A stretch of 64,000 bases of DNA from Mucilaginibacter rigui (GCF_014773275.1 NZ_JACWMW010000005.1:62001-126000); one strand, 5' to 3'. Shown: positions 34,164 through 43,248, counted from the stretch's first letter. Program-made: numbers and translations. Notes: generated from the letters alone by a model not told the origin.

Positions 34164-34970
34164 CTATAATTTTGATGGTGCAATGCCGTATTTATTCTTA
34201 AACGCGAAGGAAAAGTGCGACAGATCCTCAAAACCCAGTTCCAGGTAAACATCTGACGGGGCTTTGCCTTTTTCTTTTATCAAATAATGCGCTTCCTGTA
34301 ACCTGCGCTGCTGTAACCAGCGGCTGGGTGTAAGTTTAAAAACCTTCTCAAAATCGCGCTTAAAGGTTGCCAGGCTGCGGCCGGTTAAGTAGGCAAACCT
34401 TTTTAGCTGCACATTAAAGTGGAAGTTTTTTTCCATAAAGCCTTCCAGGTCAATTTTACCGGGTTCGCTAAAATCAAAAAGGATGTCTTTTAGTTCGGGT
34501 TGCATCTGTAATAGCAATAATATGGCTTCGCGCAGCTTTAAGTCCTGCAGTTTATCGTTCATCACAACATCATCCTGCTGGTACGGCAGCAACGATTGCA
34601 TAAAACTTTTATATAATCCGTTACTTTTAAGCATAATAACAGCATCGCCTTCATAATGCCCGGCAGCCTTGTAGCCATACTCTATACTAAAATTGCGCAG
34701 TGTTTGCTGGTCGAGATAAACAGATACGGATTTAAACTCGCCGTTTGTAGGTGGTTGTTTTACAAATTTAACCAACTGGTTGCGCCTGATAAACCTGAAA
34801 TCCCCCTCATTAAAAACCATTTGTTTTTCACCCGCAGTCATCGTAAATACACCCGAAACCTGATAACTAAATACATGCTCGGGTACAAACTGCTCGCCCT
34901 CCCTGTTACGGGTAAAATAGCAAGAGTATGCTATTTTGGGCTTTTCGGATACATATGTTTTAAGGGGCAT
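34164..34970 (-). CDS. AraC family transcriptional regulator (SDR-linked, copy 2)
   Basis: A 269-residue AraC regulator started at the ATG at 34970; the frame extends to 35045 but those residues overlap a hairpin and look non-coding. It is paralogous to the regulator at 4708-5523: DFSEPGKIDLEGFMEKN against DFSEPHKINLVEFMERN, FAYLTGRSLATFKRDF against FGYLTGRSLTTFKRDF, and LGFEDLSHFSFAFK against TGFENLSHFSYAFK. Helix-turn-helix motifs occupy the last 100 residues. An SDR gene lies 92 bp upstream on the same strand, as in the first pair. Confidence 0.88.
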   Translation of the reverse strand: MPLKTYVSEKPKIAYSCYFTRNREGEQFVPEHVFSYQVSGVFTMTAGEKQMVFNEGDFRFIRRNQLVKFVKQPPTNGEFKSVSVYLDQQTLRNFSIEYGYKAAGHYEGDAVIMLKSNGLYKSFMQSLLPYQQDDVVMNDKLQDLKLREAILLLLQMQPELKDILFDFSEPGKIDLEGFMEKNFHFNVQLKRFAYLTGRSLATFKRDFEKVFKLTPSRWLQQRRLQEAHYLIKEKGKAPSDVYLELGFEDLSHFSFAFKNKYGIAPSKL

Positions 34971-34995
34971 TGTTTTTTGGTTAGTAGTGAGTGGC

Positions 34996-35048
34996 TGATT
35001 GTGTGAGTAGTTGCCGCTTTTACATCTATTTAACCACTCACACAATCA
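34996..35048. repeat. Inverted repeat between SDR 2 and AraC 2
   Basis: Arms TGATTGTGTGAGT (34996-35008) and ACTCACACAATCA (35036-35048) with a 27-nt loop; imperfect pairing continues outside. It lies between two co-directional genes and could fold in their common transcript or end it partially. Confidence 0.55.
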
Positions 35049-35062
35049 ACTATTCACCAAAT

Positions 35063-35947
35063 TTACTTCTTCAAATTCAAATATCTTTTACCATGCTCGG
35101 TTTCCAGAAAATTCTCGGCATCGTCGGCATCTGTAGATATGCTGATGCTTTCCCATTTCTCCAACTCCCTAAGCTTAGCCGCTTCCGAATGTTTTACAAT
35201 AGCAACGGCTTCGCTGCCCAACAGTAAATGCAAAGGCGGCTCGGGGTTGTTTACAATATCTATCATTACCTTGGCAGCTTTAGCGGGGTCGCCAATAGGT
35301 TTGAATGAGCCGCTTTTGAATGCGTTTACCCTTGTATCCACCGTAGTTTCGTAACCCTCAACCTGTGGCGCATAGGTCATCGAATCGCCGGCCCAATCGG
35401 TACGGAAACCACCCGGCTCAACACAAGTTACTTTGATGCCTAAGGAAGCAATCTCAACCGCCAAACCTTCGCTAAAGCCACTAAGGCCAAATTTAGCTGC
35501 CTGGTAAATGCTCACGCCACCGCTACCCACCCTTCCACCTATCGAACTGATCTGCAATATATGGCCATTGCGTCGCTTACGCATATAGGGTAATACAGCG
35601 CGGGTTATTTCTATCGGTGCATACAGGTTTGTTTCTAACTGACTGCGCACCTGCTCATCGGTGTAGGCTTCAACTGCACCGGTAATTCCAAAACCGGCGT
35701 TATTTACCAGTACATCAATCTTTCCAAAATGGTTAACGGTGTCGGCAATGGCCTTATGCACCTGTTTGTAATCGGTTACATCTAATTTTACCGGGTAAAC
35801 CTGTCCGGGATATTTAGCAGCCAGTTCTTGTAAACTATCAGTATTACGGGCTGTTGCTGCTACTTTATCTCCAGTGGCAAGTACTGCTTCTGTAAGGCTG
35901 CGCCCTAATCCACGGGAACTGCCTGTTATAAACCAAACTTTTGTCAT
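35063..35947 (-). CDS. SDR family oxidoreductase (copy next to AraC 2)
   Basis: A 294-residue classical SDR: cofactor motif TGSSRGLGRS, D-V in VKLDVTDY, NNAG in VLVNNAGFGITG, catalytic Ser in ILQISSIGGR and YQAAK. The CVEPGGFRTDWAG segment is typical of SDRs of the YueD/oxidoreductase group common in Bacteroidota. The substrate is unknown. An AraC regulator follows on the same strand. The upstream -7 box TACTTTTG is identical to that before AraC copy 1. Confidence 0.9.
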   Translation of the reverse strand: MTKVWFITGSSRGLGRSLTEAVLATGDKVAATARNTDSLQELAAKYPGQVYPVKLDVTDYKQVHKAIADTVNHFGKIDVLVNNAGFGITGAVEAYTDEQVRSQLETNLYAPIEITRAVLPYMRKRRNGHILQISSIGGRVGSGGVSIYQAAKFGLSGFSEGLAVEIASLGIKVTCVEPGGFRTDWAGDSMTYAPQVEGYETTVDTRVNAFKSGSFKPIGDPAKAAKVMIDIVNNPEPPLHLLLGSEAVAIVKHSEAAKLRELEKWESISISTDADDAENFLETEHGKRYLNLKK

Positions 35948-36295
35948 TGTTATATTGTTAATTTTTTATACAAAAGTAGTCTTGATTAATCACTTCCGCT
36001 TTGTTGAAAAGCTCAAGATACTTTGTTAAAACGTTCACTGGTTTATTATATTTCTTTCACCGTCCGGACATCCTACCCTGTTTACGACTATCTAAAAGCG
36101 CTTAAAGCTTTTAAACCGGTTTACATTTGCGACTCCCTGCCACTCCTTTAACATTAATATTTTGGTATTGAAAACAAAACGGGCAATAAGCTCCATTTCA
36201 TCATTAACTTTAGTGAGCAGCCGCAGAGATCAACGTCGATGGCTTTGAGGCTAAATTGGTTATACCCGCAACACCCATCACCCGTAAAATAAGCC
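35948..36295. other. Intergenic stretch, 348 bp
   Basis: Apart from the promoter box at 35971-35978 I see no gene, RNA or clear repeat here. An AT-rich segment near 36090-36120 has short imperfect self-complementarity (AAAAGCGC..GCTTTT) without a T run. Confidence 0.5.
35971..35978 (-). promoter_or_regulatory. -7 box TACTTTTG before SDR 2
   Basis: TAnnTTTG match 23 nt upstream of the SDR start codon, within the 10-mer TACTTTTGTA also found before AraC copy 1. Confidence 0.45.
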
Positions 36296-38464
36296 TTACT
36301 TTGACGGCAGCGCGAAAGCCACATAACTATCGCCCGATGGGGTATTCATTTTACCCCCGCCGCAGGCTATTACAATATACTGCCTGCAATTCAGCTCATA
36401 AACCGATGGTGTGGCGTAACCCGGTGCAGGCAAGGAAACTTCCCAAAGCAGTTTGCCGGTTTTTTTATTAAAAGCGCGGAATTTACCATCCTTTGTAGCC
36501 GCAATAAACAACAGCCCTCCTTTGGTTATTACAGATGCCCCATAGTTTTCAGTACCGGAGTCGTCCTTACCATGCGGAAACACCGGATCGTTACCCAGGG
36601 TTGTTCTCCAAACCAGTTTACCCGTATTCAGGTTAATAGCGTTCAGCGTTCCCCATGGTGGTGCAATTGCAGGATAGCCTTCCTTACTCAGGAATTTATT
36701 ATAACCCACTATAGAATAAGGCACTTTAAACATGTCATCTTTATGGCTATCGGCATTTATAAACGGCTTTAGCTGTTCTGCGCTGATATTTAAAACATAG
36801 GATGCAATAGCCTTACGCTCAGCAGCTTTTAGCTGCCTGAATGCTGGCATCATCCGCCTGCCCGATTGCAACAGGGTATCAAACGCTGCCGGTTTATATT
36901 TCCTCTCGATGTTGATAAGCGATGGGAATGTACCCGATCCCTTACGGTCGGCCCCGTGACAGGTCATGCAATTGGCTTTAAACAAGCGCTGACCTGCCTG
37001 CAGGTTGGTTTCATTTGCTTTTTCCTTATTATTATTTAAGGGGATGGCCTGTATGATCCAGGCCGTTTGATTGGCATTAACATATAAAATGCCACTTTCA
37101 GGATCGTAGGACGGGCCACCCCATTCGGCACCGCCATCTAAACCCGGATATACTACCGTGCCCTGTAAGGATATGGAATTGAACATATGATCTGTCTTAT
37201 AATTCCTGAACGCCTTTAACACCTGTTGTTTGGACGAATCGGGCAAATACGGGTTTATATCGCTCTCGTTAAAACGTTGGCTCATAAAAGGTGCTGGCAA
37301 GGTTGGATATGGCTGCGTTTTAGAAAGCTTCTCTCCTGCCAGGTCGGTAAAAGTGGGTACAGGTTTTTCTACAATGTCATATACAGGCTTACCGGTAACC
37401 CTGTCAAAAGTAAATATAAAGCCTGTTTTGGTGGCGATAGCCACAGCCTCAATATCCTTTCCATCCTTTTTTATGGTAACCAGCGCCGGTGCCGATGGGA
37501 TATCTTTATCCCAAACATCATGATGGATATCCTGAAAATGCCATATCAGTTTCCCGGTTTTGGCATCAAGCGCCAGCAGGCAATCGGCATAAAGGTTATT
37601 GCCCAAACGGTTGCCGCCATACCAATCGTAGCTGGCAGAGCCTGTGCAACCGTAAACTATACCCCGTTTTTCATCCAAACTAAAGCCGCTCCAAACATTA
37701 GCGCCGCCAATAAATTTATAGGCGTTGGGGTCTTCCCATGTTTCATAACCCGGTTCGCCGGGATGCGGGATGGTATGGAAGATCCAAAACTGTTTACCGG
37801 TGCGTACGTTATAGGCACGGATATGCCCGGGTGCTGCATGCGAACCTTCGTCAACCCGGGTGCCCATGATCATGATATCGCCATAAATAATAGGTGGAGA
37901 ACTGGCCGTAACAAACAGATCTGCAACATCACGGCCAAGGCCATCGTGCAGATCAATTTTACCCTTATCCCCAAAGCTGTTAACCGTTTTACCGGTGGCA
38001 GCATTAATACAATACAAATATGGCCCTGCCGCGTAAAACACCCGTTTATCATCCCCACTACTCCAATAAGCCACCCCTCTTGAGTTGTTCATAATAAAAA
38101 ACATACGCTTATCGCTGGCCAATGAATCAAAGGGGTTAAACTGCCACTTCTCATGCCCGGTAGCGGCATCAATAGCAAAAAGTTTCATTTTTGGCGTGGT
38201 GCCATACATCACGCCGTCTATTACGATGGGGTTGCACTGGATCTGCGAATGGTTTGCCGAATCAGCATCACGGGTGTGGTACGTCCAAGCTACCTGCAAT
38301 TGCTTTACATTGCTGGTATCTACCTGTTTTAATGATGAGTAATGGATGTTCTCGTTAGAGCCTTTATACTGCGGCCAGCCTTTGTAGTCCTTTTTTTGAG
38401 TACAGCCAAAGGTAAATATGGCAACAACAGCCACCAATGTTGATCCGGCGAATATCTTCCTCAT
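36296..38464 (-). CDS. PQQ-dependent dehydrogenase with fused cytochrome c domain
   Basis: A 722-residue lipoprotein (FTFGCTQKK) with an eight-bladed quinoprotein propeller: WPQYKGSNENIHYSSLKQV, KLFAIDAATGHEKWQF and LLWEVSLPAPGYATPSVYE are blade signatures. A c-type haem domain is inserted near residues 485-570, with C499-M-T-C-H503 and a probable distal Met in RRMMPAFRQL. It resembles the glucose/alcohol quinoprotein dehydrogenases of soil Bacteroidota and would oxidise a sugar or alcohol in the periplasm, passing electrons to its own haem. The substrate is not certain. No PQQ synthesis genes are nearby. Confidence 0.88.
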   Translation of the reverse strand: MRKIFAGSTLVAVVAIFTFGCTQKKDYKGWPQYKGSNENIHYSSLKQVDTSNVKQLQVAWTYHTRDADSANHSQIQCNPIVIDGVMYGTTPKMKLFAIDAATGHEKWQFNPFDSLASDKRMFFIMNNSRGVAYWSSGDDKRVFYAAGPYLYCINAATGKTVNSFGDKGKIDLHDGLGRDVADLFVTASSPPIIYGDIMIMGTRVDEGSHAAPGHIRAYNVRTGKQFWIFHTIPHPGEPGYETWEDPNAYKFIGGANVWSGFSLDEKRGIVYGCTGSASYDWYGGNRLGNNLYADCLLALDAKTGKLIWHFQDIHHDVWDKDIPSAPALVTIKKDGKDIEAVAIATKTGFIFTFDRVTGKPVYDIVEKPVPTFTDLAGEKLSKTQPYPTLPAPFMSQRFNESDINPYLPDSSKQQVLKAFRNYKTDHMFNSISLQGTVVYPGLDGGAEWGGPSYDPESGILYVNANQTAWIIQAIPLNNNKEKANETNLQAGQRLFKANCMTCHGADRKGSGTFPSLINIERKYKPAAFDTLLQSGRRMMPAFRQLKAAERKAIASYVLNISAEQLKPFINADSHKDDMFKVPYSIVGYNKFLSKEGYPAIAPPWGTLNAINLNTGKLVWRTTLGNDPVFPHGKDDSGTENYGASVITKGGLLFIAATKDGKFRAFNKKTGKLLWEVSLPAPGYATPSVYELNCRQYIVIACGGGKMNTPSGDSYVAFALPSK

Positions 38465-38629
38465 GTATAATTGGTTGAGGCATTTAAGTTACGCCATTAT
38501 TTTCTTTTTATGCAATTACTGCGGACAGATCGCTTTTAAAATATTTGGATATAACGAGGCTTCGATGGATACTGCTATTATAACATATGGATTTTCAGCT
38601 TCAGCAAAGCCATCTAACGATCCTCCTAA

Positions 38630-38700
38630 TTTTAAAACGCTCTTGTCTCTGCGGCTCTCTGTTAAAAACTCCGTCACCTCTGTGGTTAAATGATAAAGGC
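38630..38700 (-). repeat. Degenerate CACAGAG-type intergenic element
   Basis: Read on the minus strand the stretch has CCACAGAGGTGACGGAG followed by ACAGAGAGCCGCAGAGAC. This resembles the purine-rich CACAGAG leader sequence commonly found in front of GxxExxY genes in many bacteria. No such gene follows here; the short frame 38516-38722 does not look conserved. Assignment is tentative. Confidence 0.3.
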
Positions 38701-38740
38701 CGGGAACCACCCCGACCTTCACTTACATAACCATTATATA

Positions 38741-39841
38741 TTAAAGCTTAAACGATACACCTACGTTTACGGCGTAATCTGCAAAGGCAGCATCGCCCTG
38801 GGTGTAAACGCCCGTTAACTGTGTGCTGATCTTATCAGGAGTGCTCTGGATCCTGTCGCGTACCATGGCGATAGGCACGTAAGTATAAACCGAGAATCTC
38901 TTTAACCTGTATGTTACGCCCGGCTCGGCAGATATGATATAACCAGGCCTGCGGAAACCATTGCTGCCGCCTATCAGATCTTTTGCGGGCAGGCACTCTT
39001 CGCGTACACCTGCCGAGAAGTTGAATTTGCCCACGCCATAGTTGGCGCCAACCCTTATCATAAACTGATCGGGCACGCTCATCACATCGCTGCCGTTTGC
39101 AATGGATTTAGCTGATGGCACGCCGCCACGTGCAGACGATACACCGTTTTGCTCGCGCGGGTTCATCATGTAGTAAAACGTACCATACAAACCAAAGTTG
39201 TGTGTAAAGTTGTAGTACCCGTTCAATTCAGTGATGATACCTGTACCGCCATCACCCAATTGGATAGACTGATCTACAGGGCCTAATAGCTTTGTACCGC
39301 CCGGGCCGGTATTCTGAAAATAATCCTGGTAGTTGTAGCTGCCTGTAGGCAATTTTAAACCTAAGCCGGCCTGTATATTTCCTTTACGTGCTTTTTCGGG
39401 ATTTAACAACCATGCATATACTTTAACACTCACATCGCCAATGCCGAACGATTTTGTTTCGTGCCTTTCTTTACCACCATGCTCATATAATGATGAACGG
39501 GTGTTGTTTAGTACAGGCACATCTACCGCAAACGACCAGCGGTTATTGAATATACGGGTAAGGGTAAAATCCTGCGCGAAGGAGTGGTTGATAACATTGG
39601 TACCTAAGGCAATACGTTGTTTTTGTTCTTCTTTCCCTACAAAGTGCTTGTATGAACGGTAATACCTGCTGTTGGCGTTAAAAAGCCATGCACCGCCTGA
39701 TGTAGTGCTATCAGGGTGTTCGTCCATAGCGCACAGGCCACCGGTACTGCGAATAGCCACGCAGCCTTGTGCGTTAACTGTTGTATTATTAAAAAGCAGG
39801 TATATAGCAATACTGATAAGGAATTTGTAAGTAAATTTCAT
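38741..39841 (-). CDS. Outer-membrane beta-barrel protein (transporter-like)
   Basis: A 366-residue protein with a signal peptide (FLISIAIYLLFNNTTVNAQ) and a long series of amphipathic strands (RWSFAVDVPVLNNT, FSVYTYVPIAMV), ending in a C-terminal aliphatic strand (NVGVSFKL). The central NIQAGLGLKLPTGSYNY and QLGDGGTGIITELNGYYNF match the phenol-degradation MetA-like transporter barrels (PF13557 type). It closes a minus-strand cluster with a DoxX-like protein and a PAP2/haloperoxidase. The passenger molecule is unknown. Confidence 0.7.
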   Translation of the reverse strand: MKFTYKFLISIAIYLLFNNTTVNAQGCVAIRSTGGLCAMDEHPDSTTSGGAWLFNANSRYYRSYKHFVGKEEQKQRIALGTNVINHSFAQDFTLTRIFNNRWSFAVDVPVLNNTRSSLYEHGGKERHETKSFGIGDVSVKVYAWLLNPEKARKGNIQAGLGLKLPTGSYNYQDYFQNTGPGGTKLLGPVDQSIQLGDGGTGIITELNGYYNFTHNFGLYGTFYYMMNPREQNGVSSARGGVPSAKSIANGSDVMSVPDQFMIRVGANYGVGKFNFSAGVREECLPAKDLIGGSNGFRRPGYIISAEPGVTYRLKRFSVYTYVPIAMVRDRIQSTPDKISTQLTGVYTQGDAAFADYAVNVGVSFKL

Positions 39842-39940
39842 GTTTGTGTGATATGTTATAAGTAAATATTTAATACAGCTAACCTTTCGGTTAGCTAACC
39901 TGTAACACAGGGTTTATAATTGGTTGAAAGCCTCTTCTGA

Positions 39941-40732
39941 TTAATGTGTTTTTTGGAACGACTGTATAGTGATATTTGAGGATACTTGCTTAATTGCGAA
40001 CCACAATGCTATAAGGGTGCCGTAGCTACCGCCACGTTCTATAAATTCAAACACCTCATAATGCGGATACAGTAACTCGCTTGCAATTTTCCAGATGATG
40101 AATATGAGCAGCACGCTACGGATAGGTTTGATCAATACAACCAGAGCTGATGCAATTTCAAAAACACCAATAAATTGGGCAACCCTGCCAGGGTTTGAAA
40201 ACCCGACAGATGCATACTGACCAAGCAAACCTTTCTTCTGGATAAGGTTTAACCAGCCATGGCCCATTAGTAGTAAAAAACCTACAACCTTTAAACAAGT
40301 AAATACATTTTTAATGGTTTTGGCGTCGACTGCCGCATTAGGATCAATGCGCGCAAACAACTGCCTGAAGTTTTTAATACCGCCCGAAAGGATAAGCATG
40401 GCAAGCGGGGCACCAAAGTTACCCGCACGCTCAATAAATTCAGCAAATGGCTCGCCTGATGCCGGGCGTAAAAATGCTGTAACAGCACCCCACATAACCA
40501 GCCATAAAGCAATAGCGCGCATAGGGTAAGCAAGCATTATAATGCCCAGCAAAATATCAGCCATACCAACCCATGGCATTAAACTATAGGCCGTATCAGT
40601 ATCAATTCCAAACACGGCGAAGTAATTGCACCATATTTGTTTGGTAATGATGCCAAACATACCATGCCCTATAAAGCACATAGCTATTGCTATACGCAAA
40701 ACGTAATGTATTTTTTGTTCGGTCTTAAGCAT
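39941..40732 (-). CDS. Duplicated DoxX-like membrane protein
   Basis: A 263-residue integral membrane protein with two similar halves, each with about four membrane segments. Half one has FIGHGMFGI and EPFAEFIERAGNFGAPLAM; half two has LMGHGWLNL and YEVFEFIERGGSYGTLIAL. The fold resembles the DoxX family, here as a tandem fusion. The start at 40732 avoids overlap with the upstream gene; the frame extends to 40795. It sits 13 bp after the PAP2/haloperoxidase gene and is surely co-transcribed. A redox or sulfur-related role is possible by family only. Confidence 0.72.
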   Translation of the reverse strand: MLKTEQKIHYVLRIAIAMCFIGHGMFGIITKQIWCNYFAVFGIDTDTAYSLMPWVGMADILLGIIMLAYPMRAIALWLVMWGAVTAFLRPASGEPFAEFIERAGNFGAPLAMLILSGGIKNFRQLFARIDPNAAVDAKTIKNVFTCLKVVGFLLLMGHGWLNLIQKKGLLGQYASVGFSNPGRVAQFIGVFEIASALVVLIKPIRSVLLIFIIWKIASELLYPHYEVFEFIERGGSYGTLIALWFAIKQVSSNITIQSFQKTH

Positions 40733-40745
40733 AATCCATCGCCTC

Positions 40746-42299
40746 TTAGTTTCCTGCCCCGTCTGCTTTACCCCTGTTAACGGCATATTCGCCAACCTTT
40801 ATACCTGTTTGCAAACCAACTTCACAATCGCTGCGGTAGTGGATAGCGCCGTACAAACGCGACATAGCCGCTTCATTTGCCATGTCCATAAAGGCTTTCG
40901 CTTTTTCGGGCACTATGTACCCCAAAACAGTTGCCGCAGCACCGCTAAAGTTTGAGTGGCCCGATGTGTACGACGGGAAGTTAGGTATGCCTGTTAATGT
41001 TTTTATATTCATTACCATTTGTGTTGGGCGCGGGTTAAAGTAAAAGTACTTGGCATCCCAGCATACAATAGCGGCGTCCATTTCGGCCATGTTTAATAAG
41101 GCAAGGTTACGCGCCCAGCGTACTTCGCTGTAGTTGTGTTTAACAAACTCATCGGCGGCAATATTATTCCAGTGTCCCGGAGGGGTTACTGTACCAACGC
41201 CATCAGCCCAAAACGCAACAATGCGCTCATGCTCGCGGCTATGATCATTGCTCATGGCCAACACCTCGTCAGATTCTTTTTTAAATTCAGGGGTGTTAGT
41301 TCCGTATGGCGGTGCCGGGCGTAAAGCCACTACGGTTGCCGTTGGGAACAGAAATGGGGTAACCTTTGTAAACAATGGCAACATTGGCGGGCGTTTTGGT
41401 AGTTCAAGGCTTATCCATGGGGTGTTGCCCGCTGCTGCGGTGTTATCCTCTAATGCTTTCCAGTCTTCAGGTTTGCCAATAGCTGCGCCTGCCTTATCGG
41501 CACGGGCGCGTGCTAAAAACACGTCAGCTACCTGCCTGCCTAATGATTCGCCTGCATCCATATCCGAGCGGGTATTGGCACCTGCCATTATACGGTACAG
41601 TTTTTCTTCAGCAGCTTTTTGGCGGATGTAATCCAGGTCGCCGGGGAATAGTAATTCCATCATTTTAGTGGTAACGCCGGCTACTACAGCATCTTCACTC
41701 GGATATGCGGGCAGCTCTGATTTAGGTACAAGCGCCTGTATTGCCGCATCTGTTTTGTATGGTGCCGGGCGGTTAAACTGTTTTTTGAACTTCCAGGCCT
41801 GTACAAGTGCATCGTACTGCGCCGCACTCACATAAGCATAAGCACGCGCAGCATAGGGCGGGTTTGAAAATGGGAACAGCGGATAAGCAAGCGGGTTAGC
41901 CGCACTTGGTGCGGGGTATGTTCCGTCATCATTTTGATATGGCGGCAGGTTATGCTTAGCCACAAGCTCGCGTAAGATCTCGTTCCACCTTAATACCGAA
42001 CCTGCGCTCCAATATTTAATAATATTTTTCTGCTCGCTGGTAAGATTACGCTGATAGCTTTTTATCTCGTTCAGGTCGGCAAGGTAATTCGGTGTTATAA
42101 CTGCATCCGGTGTAGCAACAGTAAATGTACTCGAGGCCGTTAATACAGGTGTCCAGGTATCAGCGTTCAAATCAATATTGGTTGGCGCCAGCGCAGGGTA
42201 GTTCTGGTTACGCTCCTGGATGTCTTTTTTACATGATGAATTGAAAACCGATACGGCGATCATCATGGCAGGTAATATATAGGATATACTTTTTTTCAT
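40746..42299 (-). CDS. Vanadium haloperoxidase-related PAP2 lipoprotein
   Basis: A 517-residue lipoprotein (FNSSCKKD) of the PAP2/vanadium-dependent haloperoxidase superfamily. The phosphate/vanadate pocket is visible in the C-terminal 150 residues: NPRPTQM, FPSYTSGHSNFSGAAAT and SRLYGAIHYRSDCEVG. The helical N-terminal 300 residues match haloperoxidase-type proteins rather than small PAP2 phosphatases. It may be a phosphatase or a peroxidase; sequence alone does not decide. The start at 42299 leaves 7 bp from the upstream beta-barrel gene, so the two are co-transcribed. Confidence 0.82.
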   Translation of the reverse strand: MKKSISYILPAMMIAVSVFNSSCKKDIQERNQNYPALAPTNIDLNADTWTPVLTASSTFTVATPDAVITPNYLADLNEIKSYQRNLTSEQKNIIKYWSAGSVLRWNEILRELVAKHNLPPYQNDDGTYPAPSAANPLAYPLFPFSNPPYAARAYAYVSAAQYDALVQAWKFKKQFNRPAPYKTDAAIQALVPKSELPAYPSEDAVVAGVTTKMMELLFPGDLDYIRQKAAEEKLYRIMAGANTRSDMDAGESLGRQVADVFLARARADKAGAAIGKPEDWKALEDNTAAAGNTPWISLELPKRPPMLPLFTKVTPFLFPTATVVALRPAPPYGTNTPEFKKESDEVLAMSNDHSREHERIVAFWADGVGTVTPPGHWNNIAADEFVKHNYSEVRWARNLALLNMAEMDAAIVCWDAKYFYFNPRPTQMVMNIKTLTGIPNFPSYTSGHSNFSGAAATVLGYIVPEKAKAFMDMANEAAMSRLYGAIHYRSDCEVGLQTGIKVGEYAVNRGKADGAGN

Positions 42300-42306
42300 C
42301 ACTTTC

Positions 42307-43248
42307 TTATTTATCAGATTTATCCTTTTTAACAGAAAATACATAGTACACGCCGCCAAAAACCGATAGATTTTGGCCAACGTTACGGCCTTTTAACACA
42401 TAGTTACCACCGGCAGTAAGCTCAAGGCCGGCGATAGACTGAAACATGTACTTAAATACACCACCGGCCAGTGTAACATCCATGTTGTTACTTGGGAACG
42501 GCATGTTGTTTTTGGTGATATCAAAGCCACCAATGGTATTTACTTTGGTTAATGTGGCCTCGGCATTAAACTTTAAGCTGCGGTAACCTGTGCTAAACAA
42601 AAAGTTTGTAGCGTTTGGCATGGCCACCTGGTTGGTGTAATGCATTTCGGTAGTATAGTAAGAGTCGCGGTCAATAGTAATATTGTCCTTGCGCACGTAC
42701 TGGCCGGCACCGGCAACAAAAAACCTGCCTACCTGGTAGTTTACCAATCCGCGGAGGGCAATGCTTTTGGTCTGCATCCCTAATGATAGTGGCAGGAAAT
42801 CGGCCTGGTAGTTGCCAACCGGAATAACACCCGATACTATTGCATGTAAACTTAATAAGCCACGGCCTACTTCCTGTTTAACAGCTAACCATTTAACGGC
42901 AAGGCTAATATCCTGCACACCGCTTTCCCCCCTGAGGGTACCGGCAGATGCGTTTGTTTTGATGTAAGGTATCATAAACAACACGTTAATACGGTTACTT
43001 AAACCGTAGTTACCACCTACTGCGTAAATATTACTGCTGATTGTTCCTAAATTCAGGTTTTCGCGTTTAAAAGTACCTTCCCAGTAATGATCCCAACTGT
43101 TGTGGGTATATATACCGGCGGCGCAGAAATAGTTTTTAGGTATCATTAAAGCATCTGTTTCGGTTTGCGCGTTTACTTTTTGGGAGAAAACAGCACAAAC
43201 TAAAAATGCCATACAATACCTGGTTATATATTGTAAATATCTTTTCAT
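42307..43248 (-). CDS. Outer-membrane beta-barrel protein, hypothetical
   Basis: A 313-residue exported protein (signal CMAFLVCAVFSQKVNAQ) with barrel-like strands (NRINVLFMIPYIKTNAS, HAIVSGVIPVGNYQADF, LSVFGGVYYVFSVKK). It has the same general character as the protein at 38741-39841 but little direct similarity. The frame extends 14 codons upstream to 43290; the ATG at 43248 places a proper signal peptide at the N-terminus. It heads the cluster running through the haloperoxidase-like and DoxX-like genes, so it may form the outer-membrane part of that system. Confidence 0.68.
   Translation of the reverse strand: MKRYLQYITRYCMAFLVCAVFSQKVNAQTETDALMIPKNYFCAAGIYTHNSWDHYWEGTFKRENLNLGTISSNIYAVGGNYGLSNRINVLFMIPYIKTNASAGTLRGESGVQDISLAVKWLAVKQEVGRGLLSLHAIVSGVIPVGNYQADFLPLSLGMQTKSIALRGLVNYQVGRFFVAGAGQYVRKDNITIDRDSYYTTEMHYTNQVAMPNATNFLFSTGYRSLKFNAEATLTKVNTIGGFDITKNNMPFPSNNMDVTLAGGVFKYMFQSIAGLELTAGGNYVLKGRNVGQNLSVFGGVYYVFSVKKDKSDK

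Noticed and set aside
37226..38083. A 285-codon plus-strand frame opposite the PQQ dehydrogenase gene
   Set aside because: It has low-complexity, basic, Cys-rich composition typical of antisense shadows, and the minus-strand frame has clear domain motifs.
38516..38722. A 68-codon minus-strand frame between the PQQ dehydrogenase and the barrel gene
   Set aside because: Its first half is the translation of the CACAGAG-type repeat and the rest shows no domain; treated as non-coding.
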